This document shows positions 24,449-33,605 of a stretch of 64,000 bases of DNA, one piece after another. The position numbers and the translations under genes are program-made. Numbering within the stretch: the first letter of the stretch is position 1; every line of letters begins with the position of its first letter. The notes under the pieces were generated by a model that was not told the origin of the DNA, ran no database searches, and saw nothing but the letters and a program-made list of their open reading frames with translations. This DNA comes from an uncultured Dehalococcoidia bacterium (lineage in GTDB: Bacteria > Chloroflexota > Dehalococcoidia > Dehalococcoidales > UBA1222). The DNA is taken from positions 21,506 to 85,505 of the forward strand of contig CAIMVG010000023.1 in assembly GCA_903844845.1 (NCBI GenBank), in the 5' to 3' direction.

Positions 24449-25381
24449 TTAAGTCATCCTTTCTACTCTAACCTGCGGGAGGATATTTTGCACATCCCTC
24501 TGTCGAGCCAGGGTTGTGCCGGGGCTCAGCACCGCCGCCGTTCCCATGGCGACGGCCAGTCTGCAAGCATCTAGGAGCGGCTCATTTTTTGCAAAGGATA
24601 TTGCAAGGCCGGCTACTGCCGAATCTCCTGCCCCGACCGTGCTTAAGGTTTTCACCTGAGGTGGGGCCGCTTTCACAATTTCATTGTGGCTCGCAGCGAT
24701 AAGTCCGTCCTTGCCTGTTGAGATCACTGCGATTTCGACTCCCATCTCCGTTATCTTCCTGGCAGCTGCTGCGATCTCGTTTTCCGATAACAAAGATCTG
24801 CCTAAAAGTTCTTCGGCTTCTCTTATATTTGGTTTGACCAGAAATGGGCCGGCTTTAATGCCCTCTTTGAGAAAAATGTCTGATGAGTCCAGGATTGTTT
24901 TGATTCCTTTTTTGCGTGCTTGTTTTATGATGATCGAATAAATATCGGATGGCAGACCTGGAGGAACCGAACCTCCGCACACGAGGATGTCAGGTGCAGG
25001 GATAAGTTCCCAGACTCTGTTAACTAGTTCGGTTACTTCAATCATGGAAATCTCTGGTCCCGGTGTGTTAATACGTATTTGCTCAGACGAATCAGTCAGG
25101 TTGATGATATAACAGCTGCGGGTTTCATTTGCTATAGGGATAAAGGAGTAAGGGACACCCTCCTGGGCGAGCAGCGTGGTCATTGTTACTCCCTCATGGC
25201 CGCCGGAGAACCCGAAAGCCATTGTCTCACCGCCCATTTCGTGTACCGCGCGCGAAACGTCGAGGCCCTTCCCCCCGGCATACTGGACAACTGCCCGGCT
25301 GCGGTTTGTTTCATTTATTTCGAGTCTTGTCACTGAAATATATTTGTCCAGGCAGGGGTTTAGAGTGATTGTAGCGATCAC
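24449..25381 (-). CDS. PfkB-family 1-phosphofructokinase/tagatose-6-phosphate kinase
   Basis: This 310-residue ribokinase-fold sugar-phosphate kinase starts with TLNPCLDKYISV and has YAGGKGLDVSRAVHEMGG near 32 and the C-terminal GAGDSAVAGLAISF, the PfkB signature 2 with catalytic Asp. These fit the FruK/LacC group, which phosphorylates fructose-1-phosphate, fructose-6-phosphate or tagatose-6-phosphate. GTG 25381 overlaps the stop of the aldolase gene (GTGA), so the two are coupled. Together they could form a kinase-aldolase step of glycolysis or sugar catabolism; no phosphotransferase genes are nearby, so sugar import is not implied. Confidence 0.87.
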   Translation of the reverse strand: MIATITLNPCLDKYISVTRLEINETNRSRAVVQYAGGKGLDVSRAVHEMGGETMAFGFSGGHEGVTMTTLLAQEGVPYSFIPIANETRSCYIINLTDSSEQIRINTPGPEISMIEVTELVNRVWELIPAPDILVCGGSVPPGLPSDIYSIIIKQARKKGIKTILDSSDIFLKEGIKAGPFLVKPNIREAEELLGRSLLSENEIAAAARKITEMGVEIAVISTGKDGLIAASHNEIVKAAPPQVKTLSTVGAGDSAVAGLAISFAKNEPLLDACRLAVAMGTAAVLSPGTTLARQRDVQNILPQVRVERMT

Positions 25382-26385
25382 AACGGTTCTCCATAGCTCG
25401 AATGCCAGTCCTGGGTAATGTCCCCAAGGTCGTGTTCAGAAAAACCCAATTTTTTATACCATGGAGTAGCGAATTTATCTGCCGCTTCGGTTAAACGTTT
25501 CAATCTATCGGCCGCCACAGTCGTTAAAAATTTGTGCAGGGCAGAGGGATCGGTCATTCCTACTGCTTCCTGCCACACCGCCCGGCCTGCCAGAAAACCG
25601 GAAGCCCCACTGCGGCAGGCGAGTTCGACCTCTTTGAGAAAAGACTCGAAACTTGCTCCGGCACTCAGTATCACCCATGGTTTGGTCGAAGCTGTATTTA
25701 ATTTTTCGCAAAAACGAAGTAACTCCCCGTCGTCCGATACGAAGCCGATGTCGGCGGGAAATTCGGCTTTGAGTACGTCTACTGGCATCGATGTCATGTC
25801 TTTAGCGGTCTGGATCACCACTTGTGGCTTGGCGCGCGCAAAGCCATCCTTTTCAGCCATTTCTTTTTCAAGCGGATAGCTGACTGGTTCTACAAGAAAA
25901 GGAATATCATGAAGTTGACACTTCGCACTGATTTCTCGGACTAGTCCGAGTTGCCTGTTTGTCACTTCGTTCAGGTCGGGCCTGTAATAAACCAGCATTT
26001 TTGCCGCCGAAGCGCCCATTCCTTTGATCTTGGCGACGTCCCAACCGTTCACTAGGTTGGTTTCCCGGCTGAACCTGGTACCCTTATAACCAGTTGTTTC
26101 AAGACTGACCAACAGCCCGCAGGTCTTGGGTATTAAATTCCGGACGATACACTGTGCGGCTCCGTAAATAGGGTCTAGGAGCACAGCGCTTGCTTGGGGA
26201 GCCAATGCCTCACAAAGCTCAAGTTTGAAATCTGTCATTTTCCTGGAACAGGTATCGGGATTTTCATGATCGCAAAGTTGGCTTTCCAGAGAACCCCTGT
26301 GATCCATAGCACACATCGAGAAGATGCCTTCGGGGCCTGCAATTTGTTGAAGTCCTCGGATTTTTCCGATGCTGAGAGTATTCAT
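25378..26385 (-). CDS. LacD-like class I tagatose/fructose-bisphosphate aldolase
   Basis: About 335 residues from ATG 26385 (MNTLSIGKIRGLQQIAG); a frame 14 codons longer exists, but its opening looks non-conserved. Segments MCAMDHRGSLE, VLLDPIYGAAQ, GMGASAAKMLVYYRPD and FLVEPVSYP match the LacD/class I aldolase family, in which a lysine forms a Schiff base with the substrate. It is coupled to the PfkB-type kinase downstream. Its own promoter must lie in the 137-base divergent gap shared with ispH. Confidence 0.85.
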   Translation of the reverse strand: MNTLSIGKIRGLQQIAGPEGIFSMCAMDHRGSLESQLCDHENPDTCSRKMTDFKLELCEALAPQASAVLLDPIYGAAQCIVRNLIPKTCGLLVSLETTGYKGTRFSRETNLVNGWDVAKIKGMGASAAKMLVYYRPDLNEVTNRQLGLVREISAKCQLHDIPFLVEPVSYPLEKEMAEKDGFARAKPQVVIQTAKDMTSMPVDVLKAEFPADIGFVSDDGELLRFCEKLNTASTKPWVILSAGASFESFLKEVELACRSGASGFLAGRAVWQEAVGMTDPSALHKFLTTVAADRLKRLTEAADKFATPWYKKLGFSEHDLGDITQDWHSSYGEPL

Positions 26386-26522
26386 TGCTGTAAAATCTAT
26401 TATGAGATAATGCCAGGTGTTAATCAACCGAATTCATACGCAGGTATTGTGGATACTCGGTCATTTTTACAGTCTCCATGATTCGTGATACATTGTGATG
26501 TCACATACTGATTGCAACATAT

Positions 26523-27380
26523 ATGTCAATTAAGATTCAAAAAGCATCCAATATAGGTTTCTGCATGGGCGTTCGCCGCGCGATAGATATCATCACGTCT
26601 GCCGCAGATCAACATGGAGGGGTAGAAACTCTCGGGGCTCTTGTTCATAATCAGCAGGTCCTTAAAAAACTGGCTGATCACGGTGTTCGAATCATTGAAA
26701 ATGTGTTAGATGTAAAGGGCGATACGGTATTTATCAGTGCACACGGGGTTGGTCCTAAAGTGATGGAAGAGATCGAATCTCGGGGGTTGAATGCGATTGA
26801 CACTACTTGCCCGTTTGTGAAGCGCGCGCAGGTAGCCGCACGTCGGCTGGCTGAAGATGGTTTTTATACGATAGTTTTCGGAGATTTTGGGCATCCGGAA
26901 GTCAAGGGAATACTGGGGTGGGCAAATGGAAACGGTATGGCGACACTCGTTTCAGGGGATTTGAAACAGATTGAGCACCTGCCGCACAAGCTCGGCATAC
27001 TTTCTCAGACCACCCAGATACCTGAATCCTTTTCAACCTTTGTTAAAGATGTTATCGATATCGGCCTTGTGAAAGATGCGGAAATAAGGGTGATTGATAC
27101 CCTGTGCCATGATATCCGCCGCCGGCAGGCTGACACGCTAAATATGGCACAGAAATCGGATCTTGTTCTCGTTATCGGCGGGCGAAACAGCGCCAATACC
27201 AAACATCTTTATGAGTTGTGTTCTACTGTTGCAGATACGTACCAGATTGAGACTGCGGCCGAGATTAATCCTGGATGGCTTGATAACAAAAATGAAATCG
27301 GGGTGACCGCAGGGGCCTCGACAGACGACGAGACCATCGACGATGTGATGACCAGGTTGCATCATATTACCGGAATATGA
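26523..27380 (+). CDS. ispH: 4-hydroxy-3-methylbut-2-enyl diphosphate reductase
   Basis: This 285-residue [4Fe-4S] enzyme catalyses the last step of the MEP isoprenoid pathway. The three cluster cysteines are in GFCMGVRRA (near 13), DTTCPFV (near 98) and DTLCHDIRRRQ (near 198). Substrate residues are visible in LVHNQQVLKKL and ISAHGVGP. Its presence implies the MEP route rather than mevalonate. The ATG has no strong Shine-Dalgarno sequence. trpS follows 64 bases later in the same direction. Confidence 0.95.
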   Translation: MSIKIQKASNIGFCMGVRRAIDIITSAADQHGGVETLGALVHNQQVLKKLADHGVRIIENVLDVKGDTVFISAHGVGPKVMEEIESRGLNAIDTTCPFVKRAQVAARRLAEDGFYTIVFGDFGHPEVKGILGWANGNGMATLVSGDLKQIEHLPHKLGILSQTTQIPESFSTFVKDVIDIGLVKDAEIRVIDTLCHDIRRRQADTLNMAQKSDLVLVIGGRNSANTKHLYELCSTVADTYQIETAAEINPGWLDNKNEIGVTAGASTDDETIDDVMTRLHHITGI

Positions 27381-27444
27381 TATACGGAATTTTCGGTGCC
27401 GACATAACGAGGACTAAGTTACACTTTTTCGCTGAAGGAGCATT

Positions 27445-28425
27445 ATGAAAAAACGCGTTTTTTCCGGTGTCCGACCTACTGGGCGCTTGCATATTGGTAA
27501 TTATCTGGGTGCGGTCAAAAATTACGTCGCACTTCAGGATGAATACGAATGTGTTTATTGTATTGTAGACCTCCACGCGTTAACTACGCTCGAGGAAACA
27601 AATAGGCTGCAGTCGAACATATATGAGGCGTTGCTCGATCTGTTAGCCGCAGGACTGGATCCCGAAAAAAGTATCATATTCGTTCAGTCTCATGTGCCGG
27701 AGATAAACGAACTGTTTACCCTGCTGGGGATGGTAACGCCGCTAGGGTGGTTACTACGTGTGCCTACTTTTAAAGAGAAAGCCAGGTTGCATCCGCAAAA
27801 TATCAATTATGGGCTTGTGGGGTATCCGGTTTTAATGACCTCTGACATAGTGTTATATAAGGGTGAGGTGGTTCCCGTTGGGGAGGACCAGTTGCCGCAT
27901 CTTGAACTTGCCCGCGAGATAGTCAGGAGGTTTAACGAACACTTCGGGGAGACCTTTCCTGAACCTCAGGCGAAATTAACGAATTTCCCCATGGTCATTG
28001 GACTCGATGGCAAAGACAAGATGAGTAAGTCGTTGGGTAATCACATCGAGCTGGCCGCGACCGCCGAAGAGACCACTAAAAAGATAATGTCCGCAGTGAC
28101 GGACCCTGCACGTAAATTACGCACAGATGCCGGGCATCCCGAGATATGCAATATATTTAAATTGCGAAGTTATTTTGAATCTTCGGTTGCAACTGCTCTG
28201 AACAAGGATTGCCGGGCAGCCGCCATCGGATGTGTGGATTGCAAAAAAGCGCTGGCGGCGGCAATCAATGCCGATCTGGCTCCCTTGCGTGCCCGGCGTG
28301 CCGAACTTGCCGCACGTCCCGAATATGTCATAGATATTATGCAAGATGGCGCGCGGAGGGCGCAAATTATCGCAAAGCAAACACTTGCAGAAGTGAAACA
28401 GAAAATGGGATTGGTTCCGATTTAA
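27445..28425 (+). CDS. trpS: Tryptophanyl-tRNA synthetase
   Basis: This 326-residue class I synthetase has the HIGH-type motif in GRLHIGNYLGA (residues 12-22) and KMSKS in KDKMSKSLGN near residue 192. The size matches bacterial TrpS. A GAAGGAG ribosome site lies 6 bases before ATG. The gene ends before a bidirectional terminator shared with the convergent membrane-protein gene. Confidence 0.96.
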   Translation: MKKRVFSGVRPTGRLHIGNYLGAVKNYVALQDEYECVYCIVDLHALTTLEETNRLQSNIYEALLDLLAAGLDPEKSIIFVQSHVPEINELFTLLGMVTPLGWLLRVPTFKEKARLHPQNINYGLVGYPVLMTSDIVLYKGEVVPVGEDQLPHLELAREIVRRFNEHFGETFPEPQAKLTNFPMVIGLDGKDKMSKSLGNHIELAATAEETTKKIMSAVTDPARKLRTDAGHPEICNIFKLRSYFESSVATALNKDCRAAAIGCVDCKKALAAAINADLAPLRARRAELAARPEYVIDIMQDGARRAQIIAKQTLAEVKQKMGLVPI

Positions 28426-28456
28426 TTCAATCCACTTCAGTATTCCGGTTGGTCGA

Positions 28457-28498
28457 AATAAAAGAACGAGCGAGAGTTACTCTGCTCGTTCTTTATTT
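28457..28498. terminator. Bidirectional terminator between trpS and a membrane-protein gene
   Basis: Arms AATAAAAGAACGAGC (28457-28471) and GCTCGTTCTTTATTT (28484-28498) form a near-perfect 15-base stem with a 12-base loop. T-rich ends occur on both strands, suiting the two convergent genes. Confidence 0.85.
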
Positions 28499-28512
28499 TT
28501 AGGTGATAATTG

Positions 28513-28971
28513 TTATGACCCGATGATTGAAGTGCGTGTCAGGTCTTTTTTAGTATGCATAATCTGCAGGATAGTCCTGTCATAATTAAAGAAAAAAGAA
28601 AACAGTATCGTAATCTCAAAGGCAATGCTCGGAAGATGAGCAACCCAATTGCCCCGTCCCGCTCCGAGCCCCAGAAATAAAAGGACCACCCCAAAAATCG
28701 CTGCTCCGGCAAGTCCCATCTTGGCGAGTTTTTGTTTGTTTAAGACCAATATTCCGAGTACCAGCTCGACTATTGCGAAGAGAATAACATATATAAATAT
28801 ATGAGACACGACAGAATCCATCCAGAAGTTTTGGAGGAAATTAGGCCAGGCAAACTCCCCTCCTTTGTTGTAAGCGGAGGGGGATGCGACCCCGAGTATC
28901 GCGTTAATTATCGCGCCGGCAATAAAGACGCATCCCCAGAAAAGCCTGATAAAATTAGCGATTTTCCTCAT
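28513..28971 (-). CDS. Small four-helix membrane protein (DoxX-like)
   Basis: This 152-residue protein has four hydrophobic segments (near 10-28, 57-77, 86-103 and 115-128) and short charged ends. Its pattern is like DoxX/MauE-type membrane proteins, but I see no decisive motif. It overlaps the end of the aminotransferase gene by 17 bases and is probably expressed with it. Confidence 0.6.
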   Translation of the reverse strand: MRKIANFIRLFWGCVFIAGAIINAILGVASPSAYNKGGEFAWPNFLQNFWMDSVVSHIFIYVILFAIVELVLGILVLNKQKLAKMGLAGAAIFGVVLLFLGLGAGRGNWVAHLPSIAFEITILFSFFFNYDRTILQIMHTKKDLTRTSIIGS

Positions 28972-30166
28972 TATTCTTCCGAATCTTGGTAACGAATCGT
29001 TTTATCCGCACCAGCGCTTCTTCAAGTTCAGGCAAAGAAGTTGCATAACAGCATCGTACATAACCTTCGCCGCAGGCTCCGAAAGCAGTCCCGGGAACTA
29101 CTGCGACCTTCTCTTCCTGAAGGAGTTTTTCAGCGAATGTCTCTGAATTCATTCCGGTGGAGGTGATATTTGGGAAAGCGTAAAAGGCGCCTTTGGGTTC
29201 GAAGCATGAAAAGCCGATATCGCGAAGGCCTTTTACAATAACCTTTCGCCTTCGGTTGTAATCAGCTACCATTTCGAGTACGTTGTCTTCACCTCCGCGC
29301 AGCGCTTCAAGTGCGGCTACCTGGGCCATCGTGGGGGCGCACATAATGGTGTACTGGTGTATTTTGGTCATGGCGGCGATGATTTCCTTGGGCCCTGCCG
29401 CATAGCCGATTCTCCAGCCGGTCATTGCATATGCCTTTGAAAATCCGCCGAGCAGGATTGTTCTTTTCTGCATGCCGGGAAGTGCTGCGAAACAAGTATG
29501 TTCGACACCATAAACCAGGCGCGAATAGATTTCGTCGGAGATGACAAGCAGATCATTGTTGCATGCCACCTCGGCCACCGAAGCCAATTTTTCCCGGGGC
29601 ATCACTGCGCCGGTTGGATTGGCGGGGTATCCGGAGAGGATGGCTTTTGTGCTAGGGGTAAGCGCATTTTCGATATCGGAAGCACTGATTTCGAAGTTGT
29701 TGGCTTCGAAAGTTTGCACCATTATTGGTATCCCTCCCGAAAGAGACACGGCAGCCGGGTAAGCTACATAGCAGGGTGCGGGGATGATGACCTGGTCTCC
29801 AGGGTCTATGGTAGCTCTCATGGCAAGGTCAAGGGCTTCGCTGACTCCAACGGTGATGAGAAGTTCGGTCTCTGGGTCGTATTTCACTCCGTATTTTTGG
29901 TGCAGGTGGTTAGCAAGCTCCCTGCGTAATTCCGGAGTGCCAAGGTTCGAGGTATACATCGTACGGCCTTGTTCGAGTGAATAGATTGCTGCTTCCCTGA
30001 TATGCCATGGAGTTGTGTAATCCGGCTCCCCGACTCCAAGGGAAATTACTCCATCCATGGATGCCAGCAGATCGAAAAATTTCCTGATCCCGGAGGGCGC
30101 GATACTATGGGCCCTTTGGGAGACGGGGCTTTTACTCTTTGTTACGGTTTTGCGGCTCGTACTCAT
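28955..30166 (-). CDS. Class I/II PLP-dependent aminotransferase (aspartate/aromatic type)
   Basis: This 403-residue protein has the PLP lysine in GGFSKAYAMTGWRIGYAAG (cited as FSKAYAMTGWRIGY, Lys near 247), the substrate-binding SLGVGEPDYTTPWHI near residue 43, GYPANPTGAV near 178 and the C-terminal VRCCYATS arginine. It fits the AspC/AraT-like fold-type I family. The N-terminal 20 residues are basic and not conserved. An AsnC-type regulator lies 11 bases upstream, so it probably answers to an amino acid. The exact substrate is unassigned. Confidence 0.88.
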   Translation of the reverse strand: MSTSRKTVTKSKSPVSQRAHSIAPSGIRKFFDLLASMDGVISLGVGEPDYTTPWHIREAAIYSLEQGRTMYTSNLGTPELRRELANHLHQKYGVKYDPETELLITVGVSEALDLAMRATIDPGDQVIIPAPCYVAYPAAVSLSGGIPIMVQTFEANNFEISASDIENALTPSTKAILSGYPANPTGAVMPREKLASVAEVACNNDLLVISDEIYSRLVYGVEHTCFAALPGMQKRTILLGGFSKAYAMTGWRIGYAAGPKEIIAAMTKIHQYTIMCAPTMAQVAALEALRGGEDNVLEMVADYNRRRKVIVKGLRDIGFSCFEPKGAFYAFPNITSTGMNSETFAEKLLQEEKVAVVPGTAFGACGEGYVRCCYATSLPELEEALVRIKRFVTKIRKNNEENR

Positions 30167-30177
30167 GACTGGTTCCG

Positions 30178-30663
30178 TTAGAGAATCACAGCCTGACGTT
30201 TGCTGTCTTCTTTGATATCGAAAATTTCGCCGTCTTCTTTATAACGCTTGAGAACAAAATGGCTGGCCGTTCCGGTCACTCCCTCTATTGGTGCGAGTTT
30301 ACGGGTGACGAACTCGGCGACTTCCTGCATGGATTTTCCCTCGACCAGCACCGCGAGATCATATGTGCCAGACATCAAATATACAGTGCGGGCTTCATCG
30401 AATCGATAGATGCGCTCGGCTATCGCATCGAATCCAACTTCACGCTGCGGTGTAATTTTTACCTCAATAAGGGCCCAGACGTGTTCGTTGCCTACTTTGT
30501 CCCAGTTGACTAGTGCTTTGTATTTAACGATCGCGCGCTCGTTTTCGGCCTGCTTGATGGTTTTACCGACTTCGTCAGCCGTCAAACCAGTCATGGCGGA
30601 TATCTGGGTGTGCGTCAGTTTGCCGTCTTGTTCAAGAATTTTGAGGACTTCTTTATTAAGCAT
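30178..30663 (-). CDS. Lrp/AsnC-family transcriptional regulator
   Basis: This 161-residue protein has an N-terminal winged helix (LKILEQDGKLTHTQISAMTGLTADEV) and a C-terminal RAM ligand-binding domain (EHVWALIEVKITPQREVGFDAIAERIY, GTYDLAVLVEGKSMQEVAEFV). Such proteins bind amino acids and form octamers. The adjacent aminotransferase suggests it controls that gene or its own transcription. Start ATG 30663. An extended -10 element sits 35 bases upstream. Confidence 0.9.
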   Translation of the reverse strand: MLNKEVLKILEQDGKLTHTQISAMTGLTADEVGKTIKQAENERAIVKYKALVNWDKVGNEHVWALIEVKITPQREVGFDAIAERIYRFDEARTVYLMSGTYDLAVLVEGKSMQEVAEFVTRKLAPIEGVTGTASHFVLKRYKEDGEIFDIKEDSKRQAVIL

Positions 30664-30697
30664 TTAAGTCACCTCGCTTGGGGAAATTTGAGCCATC

Positions 30698-30706
30698 ATT
30701 ATAGCA
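30698..30706 (-). promoter_or_regulatory. Extended -10 promoter of the Lrp/AsnC regulator gene
   Basis: On the minus strand the nonamer TGCTATAAT lies 35 bases before the ATG. It is identical to the elements before polA and before the small basic-protein gene. Confidence 0.65.
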
Positions 30707-30829
30707 GAAGTTTATGAGTTTTGCCGTAATCCAAACAAGCGCGATATGATTTCGATGCTGATGGTCCCCGGGGGTATAACTAATTCCACTGTCCGAGGAA
30801 TGGCTTGGAGATGGGAGAGCCCACTGTTT

Positions 30830-31762
30830 CTAACGTTGGGCTGCGCCGATTAATTCCGCGAATTTAACATTGTTTGCGGCGACGTAACTTTCAAGGCCTT
30901 CTACGATATCTGTCGCGGCTGCAGGGTTTACCAGCGTCGCGGTGCCAACTTCAACGGCTGTGGCACCGGCCAGAATGAATTCGAGCGCATCCTGGGAGGT
31001 CATTATGCCTCCACCGCCGATCACGGGCACATCAACTGCTGAAGATACCTGGTAGACCATGTAGAGTGCGATCGGTTTGATGGCTGGCCCGGAAAGTCCC
31101 CCTGTTTTATTGCCGAGTATCGGCTTGCGCTTTTTGGTGTCGATAGCCATGCCTTTAAGTGTATTTATCAAGGATATGGCGTCTGATCCGGCACCGGCTA
31201 CGGCTTTGGCGACGGCGACTATGTCGCACGCGTTCGGGGTGAGTTTGACGATTACGGGCAGGGAAGTGGCGTTTTTGACTGCGCTTGTTACACGGGCAGC
31301 AGAGTCTGGGTTAGCGCCGAACTCCATGCAACCTGAGGCGACGTTGGGGCAGCTTATGTTTATTTCTAGTCCGCTTATACCTGGCACCCCTTCAAGTGTC
31401 CGCGCCAATTCCGCGTATTCCTCGAGGCTTTCGCCAGCGATATTAACGATGACCGGGACCCGCCATCCCGCCCAAATTTTGGACTTAGTGGCTATCAGCG
31501 CCTCCACCCCCATGTTTTGCAATCCGATGGCGTTCAACATGCCGGAGGGTGTTTCGGCGATTCGTGGCTGTTTGTTGCCCTCGCGTGGAGCTAGGGTGGT
31601 TCCTTTACAGATGATAGCGCCAAGGCGCTGGATGTCACAGACCCCGCTCATCTCGTCGCCGTAGCCGAACGTTCCCGAGGCGGCGATCACGGGGTTATGG
31701 AGCAGAAGGCCACGGGGGTTATGAGGTGCGAGTTGAACGCTTAAGGCGTTTATTGTATCCAA
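30830..31762 (-). CDS. pyrD: Dihydroorotate dehydrogenase, class 1B catalytic subunit
   Basis: This 310-residue FMN enzyme of pyrimidine synthesis oxidises dihydroorotate to orotate. It has GTFGYGDEMS near residue 31, NISCPNVASGCMEFGANP with the catalytic cysteine typical of class 1 enzymes, and GGGGIMTSQDALEFILAGATAVEVGT for FMN phosphate binding (cited as GGGGIMTSQDALEF). Class 1B enzymes pair with an Fe-S subunit PyrK, which is not in this window. The start appears to be TTG 31762; TATAAT lies 9 bases upstream, so the transcript may be almost leaderless. Confidence 0.92.
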   Translation of the reverse strand: MDTINALSVQLAPHNPRGLLLHNPVIAASGTFGYGDEMSGVCDIQRLGAIICKGTTLAPREGNKQPRIAETPSGMLNAIGLQNMGVEALIATKSKIWAGWRVPVIVNIAGESLEEYAELARTLEGVPGISGLEINISCPNVASGCMEFGANPDSAARVTSAVKNATSLPVIVKLTPNACDIVAVAKAVAGAGSDAISLINTLKGMAIDTKKRKPILGNKTGGLSGPAIKPIALYMVYQVSSAVDVPVIGGGGIMTSQDALEFILAGATAVEVGTATLVNPAAATDIVEGLESYVAANNVKFAELIGAAQR

Positions 31763-31881
31763 AGTGTCATAATTATAATCTCAGGTCACGATAACGGCAA
31801 ACACTGTCTGAATAATTAATTGAAGGAGGGTAAAAATGAGGTTGATAGATTCAAAGGTGCGAAGGCTTTGATTTGTTGGAA

Positions 31882-32796
31882 TTATTTCAATTTATCTGTT
31901 GCCGATTGCATATCCGGCGGCAACGGGGCGGTGAATTCAACAATGTTCCCATTGGAAGGCAATTTGAAGCTCAAACGTCCGGCGTGCAGGGCCTGTCTCC
32001 CGATTATCTCGGATTTTGAACCGTAAATGGCATCGCCGACTATCGCGTGGCCCATGCAGGCGAAATGCACTCTGATTTGGTGTGTGCGGCCGGTTTCCGG
32101 CCGGGCTTCCACGAGCGTGTATCCAGCATAATATTTCAATACCGTGTATTGTGTCCTGGCTGGTCGCCCTGTTTCACAGACAGCCATCCTCTGGCGGTGC
32201 GCACGGTCACGACCGATAGGTGCGTCGATGATGCCGGTTTTAGGTGTCATTCCGCCTTTTAAAAGGGCGATATAAGCTTTTTTTACCGTTCGCGATTTGA
32301 ACTGGTCGGAAAGGTTTTCAAGGGCGGAACGCGTTTTTGCGATGATTATCAGCCCGGAGGTGTCCTTGTCCAGACGGTGAACTATCCCCGGCCGCTCGGC
32401 ATTATCTGCTTCTGGCAGGCTCGGAAGGTGTGATAGGACGGCATTGACCAGCGTGTGAGTTGGATTCCCCGGAGCGGGGTGTGTGGTCATGCCGGCGGGC
32501 TTGTTCACGACTATAAGGTCGGCATCTTCGTAGATGATATCGAGTGCAATATCTTCCGCCTGATGCCTCGCGGGTTCGGGCGGGGCTATGAAAACAGAAA
32601 CGACATCTCTCTCTTTTAGCTTTAGGCTGCTTCTGGCTGGTTTGCCGTTGAGGGTGATGTTTCCGTCTTCGATAAGTTTTTGAATGAAACTGCGGGAGAG
32701 TTCCGGAAGTTTCTGTACTACGAAGAGGTCGAGCCTTGCACCCGAGTTATCTGCGGTCAGTAGAACTGGTTGAATCACCGTTTGTCTCCGTCCCAT
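31882..32796 (-). CDS. rluD: RluD-family 23S rRNA pseudouridine synthase
   Basis: About 304 residues from ATG 32796 (MGRRQTVIQPVLL); a frame 14 codons longer runs further into lspA. An S4 RNA-binding domain at the N-terminus (ARLDLFVVQKLPELSRSFIQKLIEDG) precedes the catalytic core with IVHRLDKDTSGLI, whose Asp is the nucleophile, and GRTHQIRVHFA near the end. The family modifies helix 69 of 23S rRNA (positions 1911, 1915 and 1917 in E. coli). It overlaps the end of lspA, a common pairing in bacteria. Confidence 0.92.
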   Translation of the reverse strand: MGRRQTVIQPVLLTADNSGARLDLFVVQKLPELSRSFIQKLIEDGNITLNGKPARSSLKLKERDVVSVFIAPPEPARHQAEDIALDIIYEDADLIVVNKPAGMTTHPAPGNPTHTLVNAVLSHLPSLPEADNAERPGIVHRLDKDTSGLIIIAKTRSALENLSDQFKSRTVKKAYIALLKGGMTPKTGIIDAPIGRDRAHRQRMAVCETGRPARTQYTVLKYYAGYTLVEARPETGRTHQIRVHFACMGHAIVGDAIYGSKSEIIGRQALHAGRLSFKLPSNGNIVEFTAPLPPDMQSATDKLK

Positions 32797-33262
32797 AGGC
32801 GCGGATAAGGTTGAATGCCAGCAAAATGCCTCCGACAACCAGCGATGAGTCGGCTATGTTGAAATCTGGCCACCCACCCACCTTGATAAAATCAGTCACG
32901 TGTCCAATAATAGCACGGTCTATCAGATTTCCAAGAGTGCCGCCTAGGACTAGCCCAAGGGCGAAGATGGTAGTTTTCCAGGTAAGGAAAGAAAAGCGTT
33001 TACTTAAAACCAGCGCGATGTAGAGGACGGCTAGCACTCCCAGCGAAGAAATGATGCTGAGAAGGATCCTCGAGTTCTGTAACATCCCGAAGGCTGCACC
33101 GGTATTTTCACCATGTGTGAACCGAAAGAACCCTGTCTGTGGCCAAGAACCATTGAGGGCGATAGCATTGGAAACCCACCATTTGGTAAGCCTGTCCGTC
33201 GTCACCACGACGGCTGCGGTTAATGGGAAAATGATCGAGGTGCGATTTGCTTTATCGGGCAT
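32747..33262 (-). CDS. lspA: Lipoprotein signal peptidase II
   Basis: About 171 residues with four membrane segments. Catalytic aspartates are in GGTLGNLIDR and FNIADSSLVVG; the conserved NTGAAFGM is near residue 58 and TDRLTKWW near 25. It cleaves prolipoproteins after diacylglyceryl transfer, and so should process the several lipobox proteins in this window. The start is taken at MPDKANRTS because a longer frame overlaps the DksA-like gene more. It overlaps rluD at its 3' end. Confidence 0.93.
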   Translation of the reverse strand: MPDKANRTSIIFPLTAAVVVTTDRLTKWWVSNAIALNGSWPQTGFFRFTHGENTGAAFGMLQNSRILLSIISSLGVLAVLYIALVLSKRFSFLTWKTTIFALGLVLGGTLGNLIDRAIIGHVTDFIKVGGWPDFNIADSSLVVGGILLAFNLIRAYGTETNGDSTSSTDRR

Positions 33263-33605
33263 TTTTCTGGGCGTCATTCATACAGAGTTTGGCCGTGGGC
33301 ATAGCTTCAAGCCGGGCTAGTTCTATCTGCCGGCCGCACTTTTCACATTTTCCGAATGTTCCGAGGTCAAATTTTTTAAGGGCCGATTCGATGTCTACCA
33401 TCTCCTCCATCACGCGTTGTTCCTGGGCTACCATGTTCTCGAGGTCGGCGGTTTCGCTGGCTTCTTCTTCACGCTTGCCGAATGGGCTACCCTCGCGCCG
33501 CTCTTCCGATGAACGGTTATCGCGTATGTGCTGAAGTTGTTCGGCCATGCGCTTGTGTTCTTTTTCAAGCCGTTGCCGGATTATTTTGTAATTAACGTCG
33601 ATCAT
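33252..33605 (-). CDS. DksA/TraR-type zinc-finger protein
   Basis: A 117-residue protein from ATG 33605 behind GGGAGAAG. A coiled coil (EKEHKRMAEQLQHIRDNRSS, then EEASETADLENMVAQEQRVMEE) leads to a C-terminal finger, FGKCEKCGRQIELARLEAMP followed by LCMNDAQ. In DksA-type fingers the last element is usually CxxC; here the fourth cysteine is replaced (CMND), leaving three. The related YteA/DksA proteins bind RNA polymerase or act in stress; the precise role is not known. It overlaps lspA by about 11 bases. Confidence 0.8.
   Translation of the reverse strand: MIDVNYKIIRQRLEKEHKRMAEQLQHIRDNRSSEERREGSPFGKREEEASETADLENMVAQEQRVMEEMVDIESALKKFDLGTFGKCEKCGRQIELARLEAMPTAKLCMNDAQKNAR

Noticed and set aside
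31825..31871. GGAGGG followed by an 11-residue frame from ATG 31836 on the plus strand
   Set aside because: It is very short and ends within 11 bases of the antisense rluD stop. The purine-rich run may be coincidence, and there is no promoter or conserved peptide to support it.
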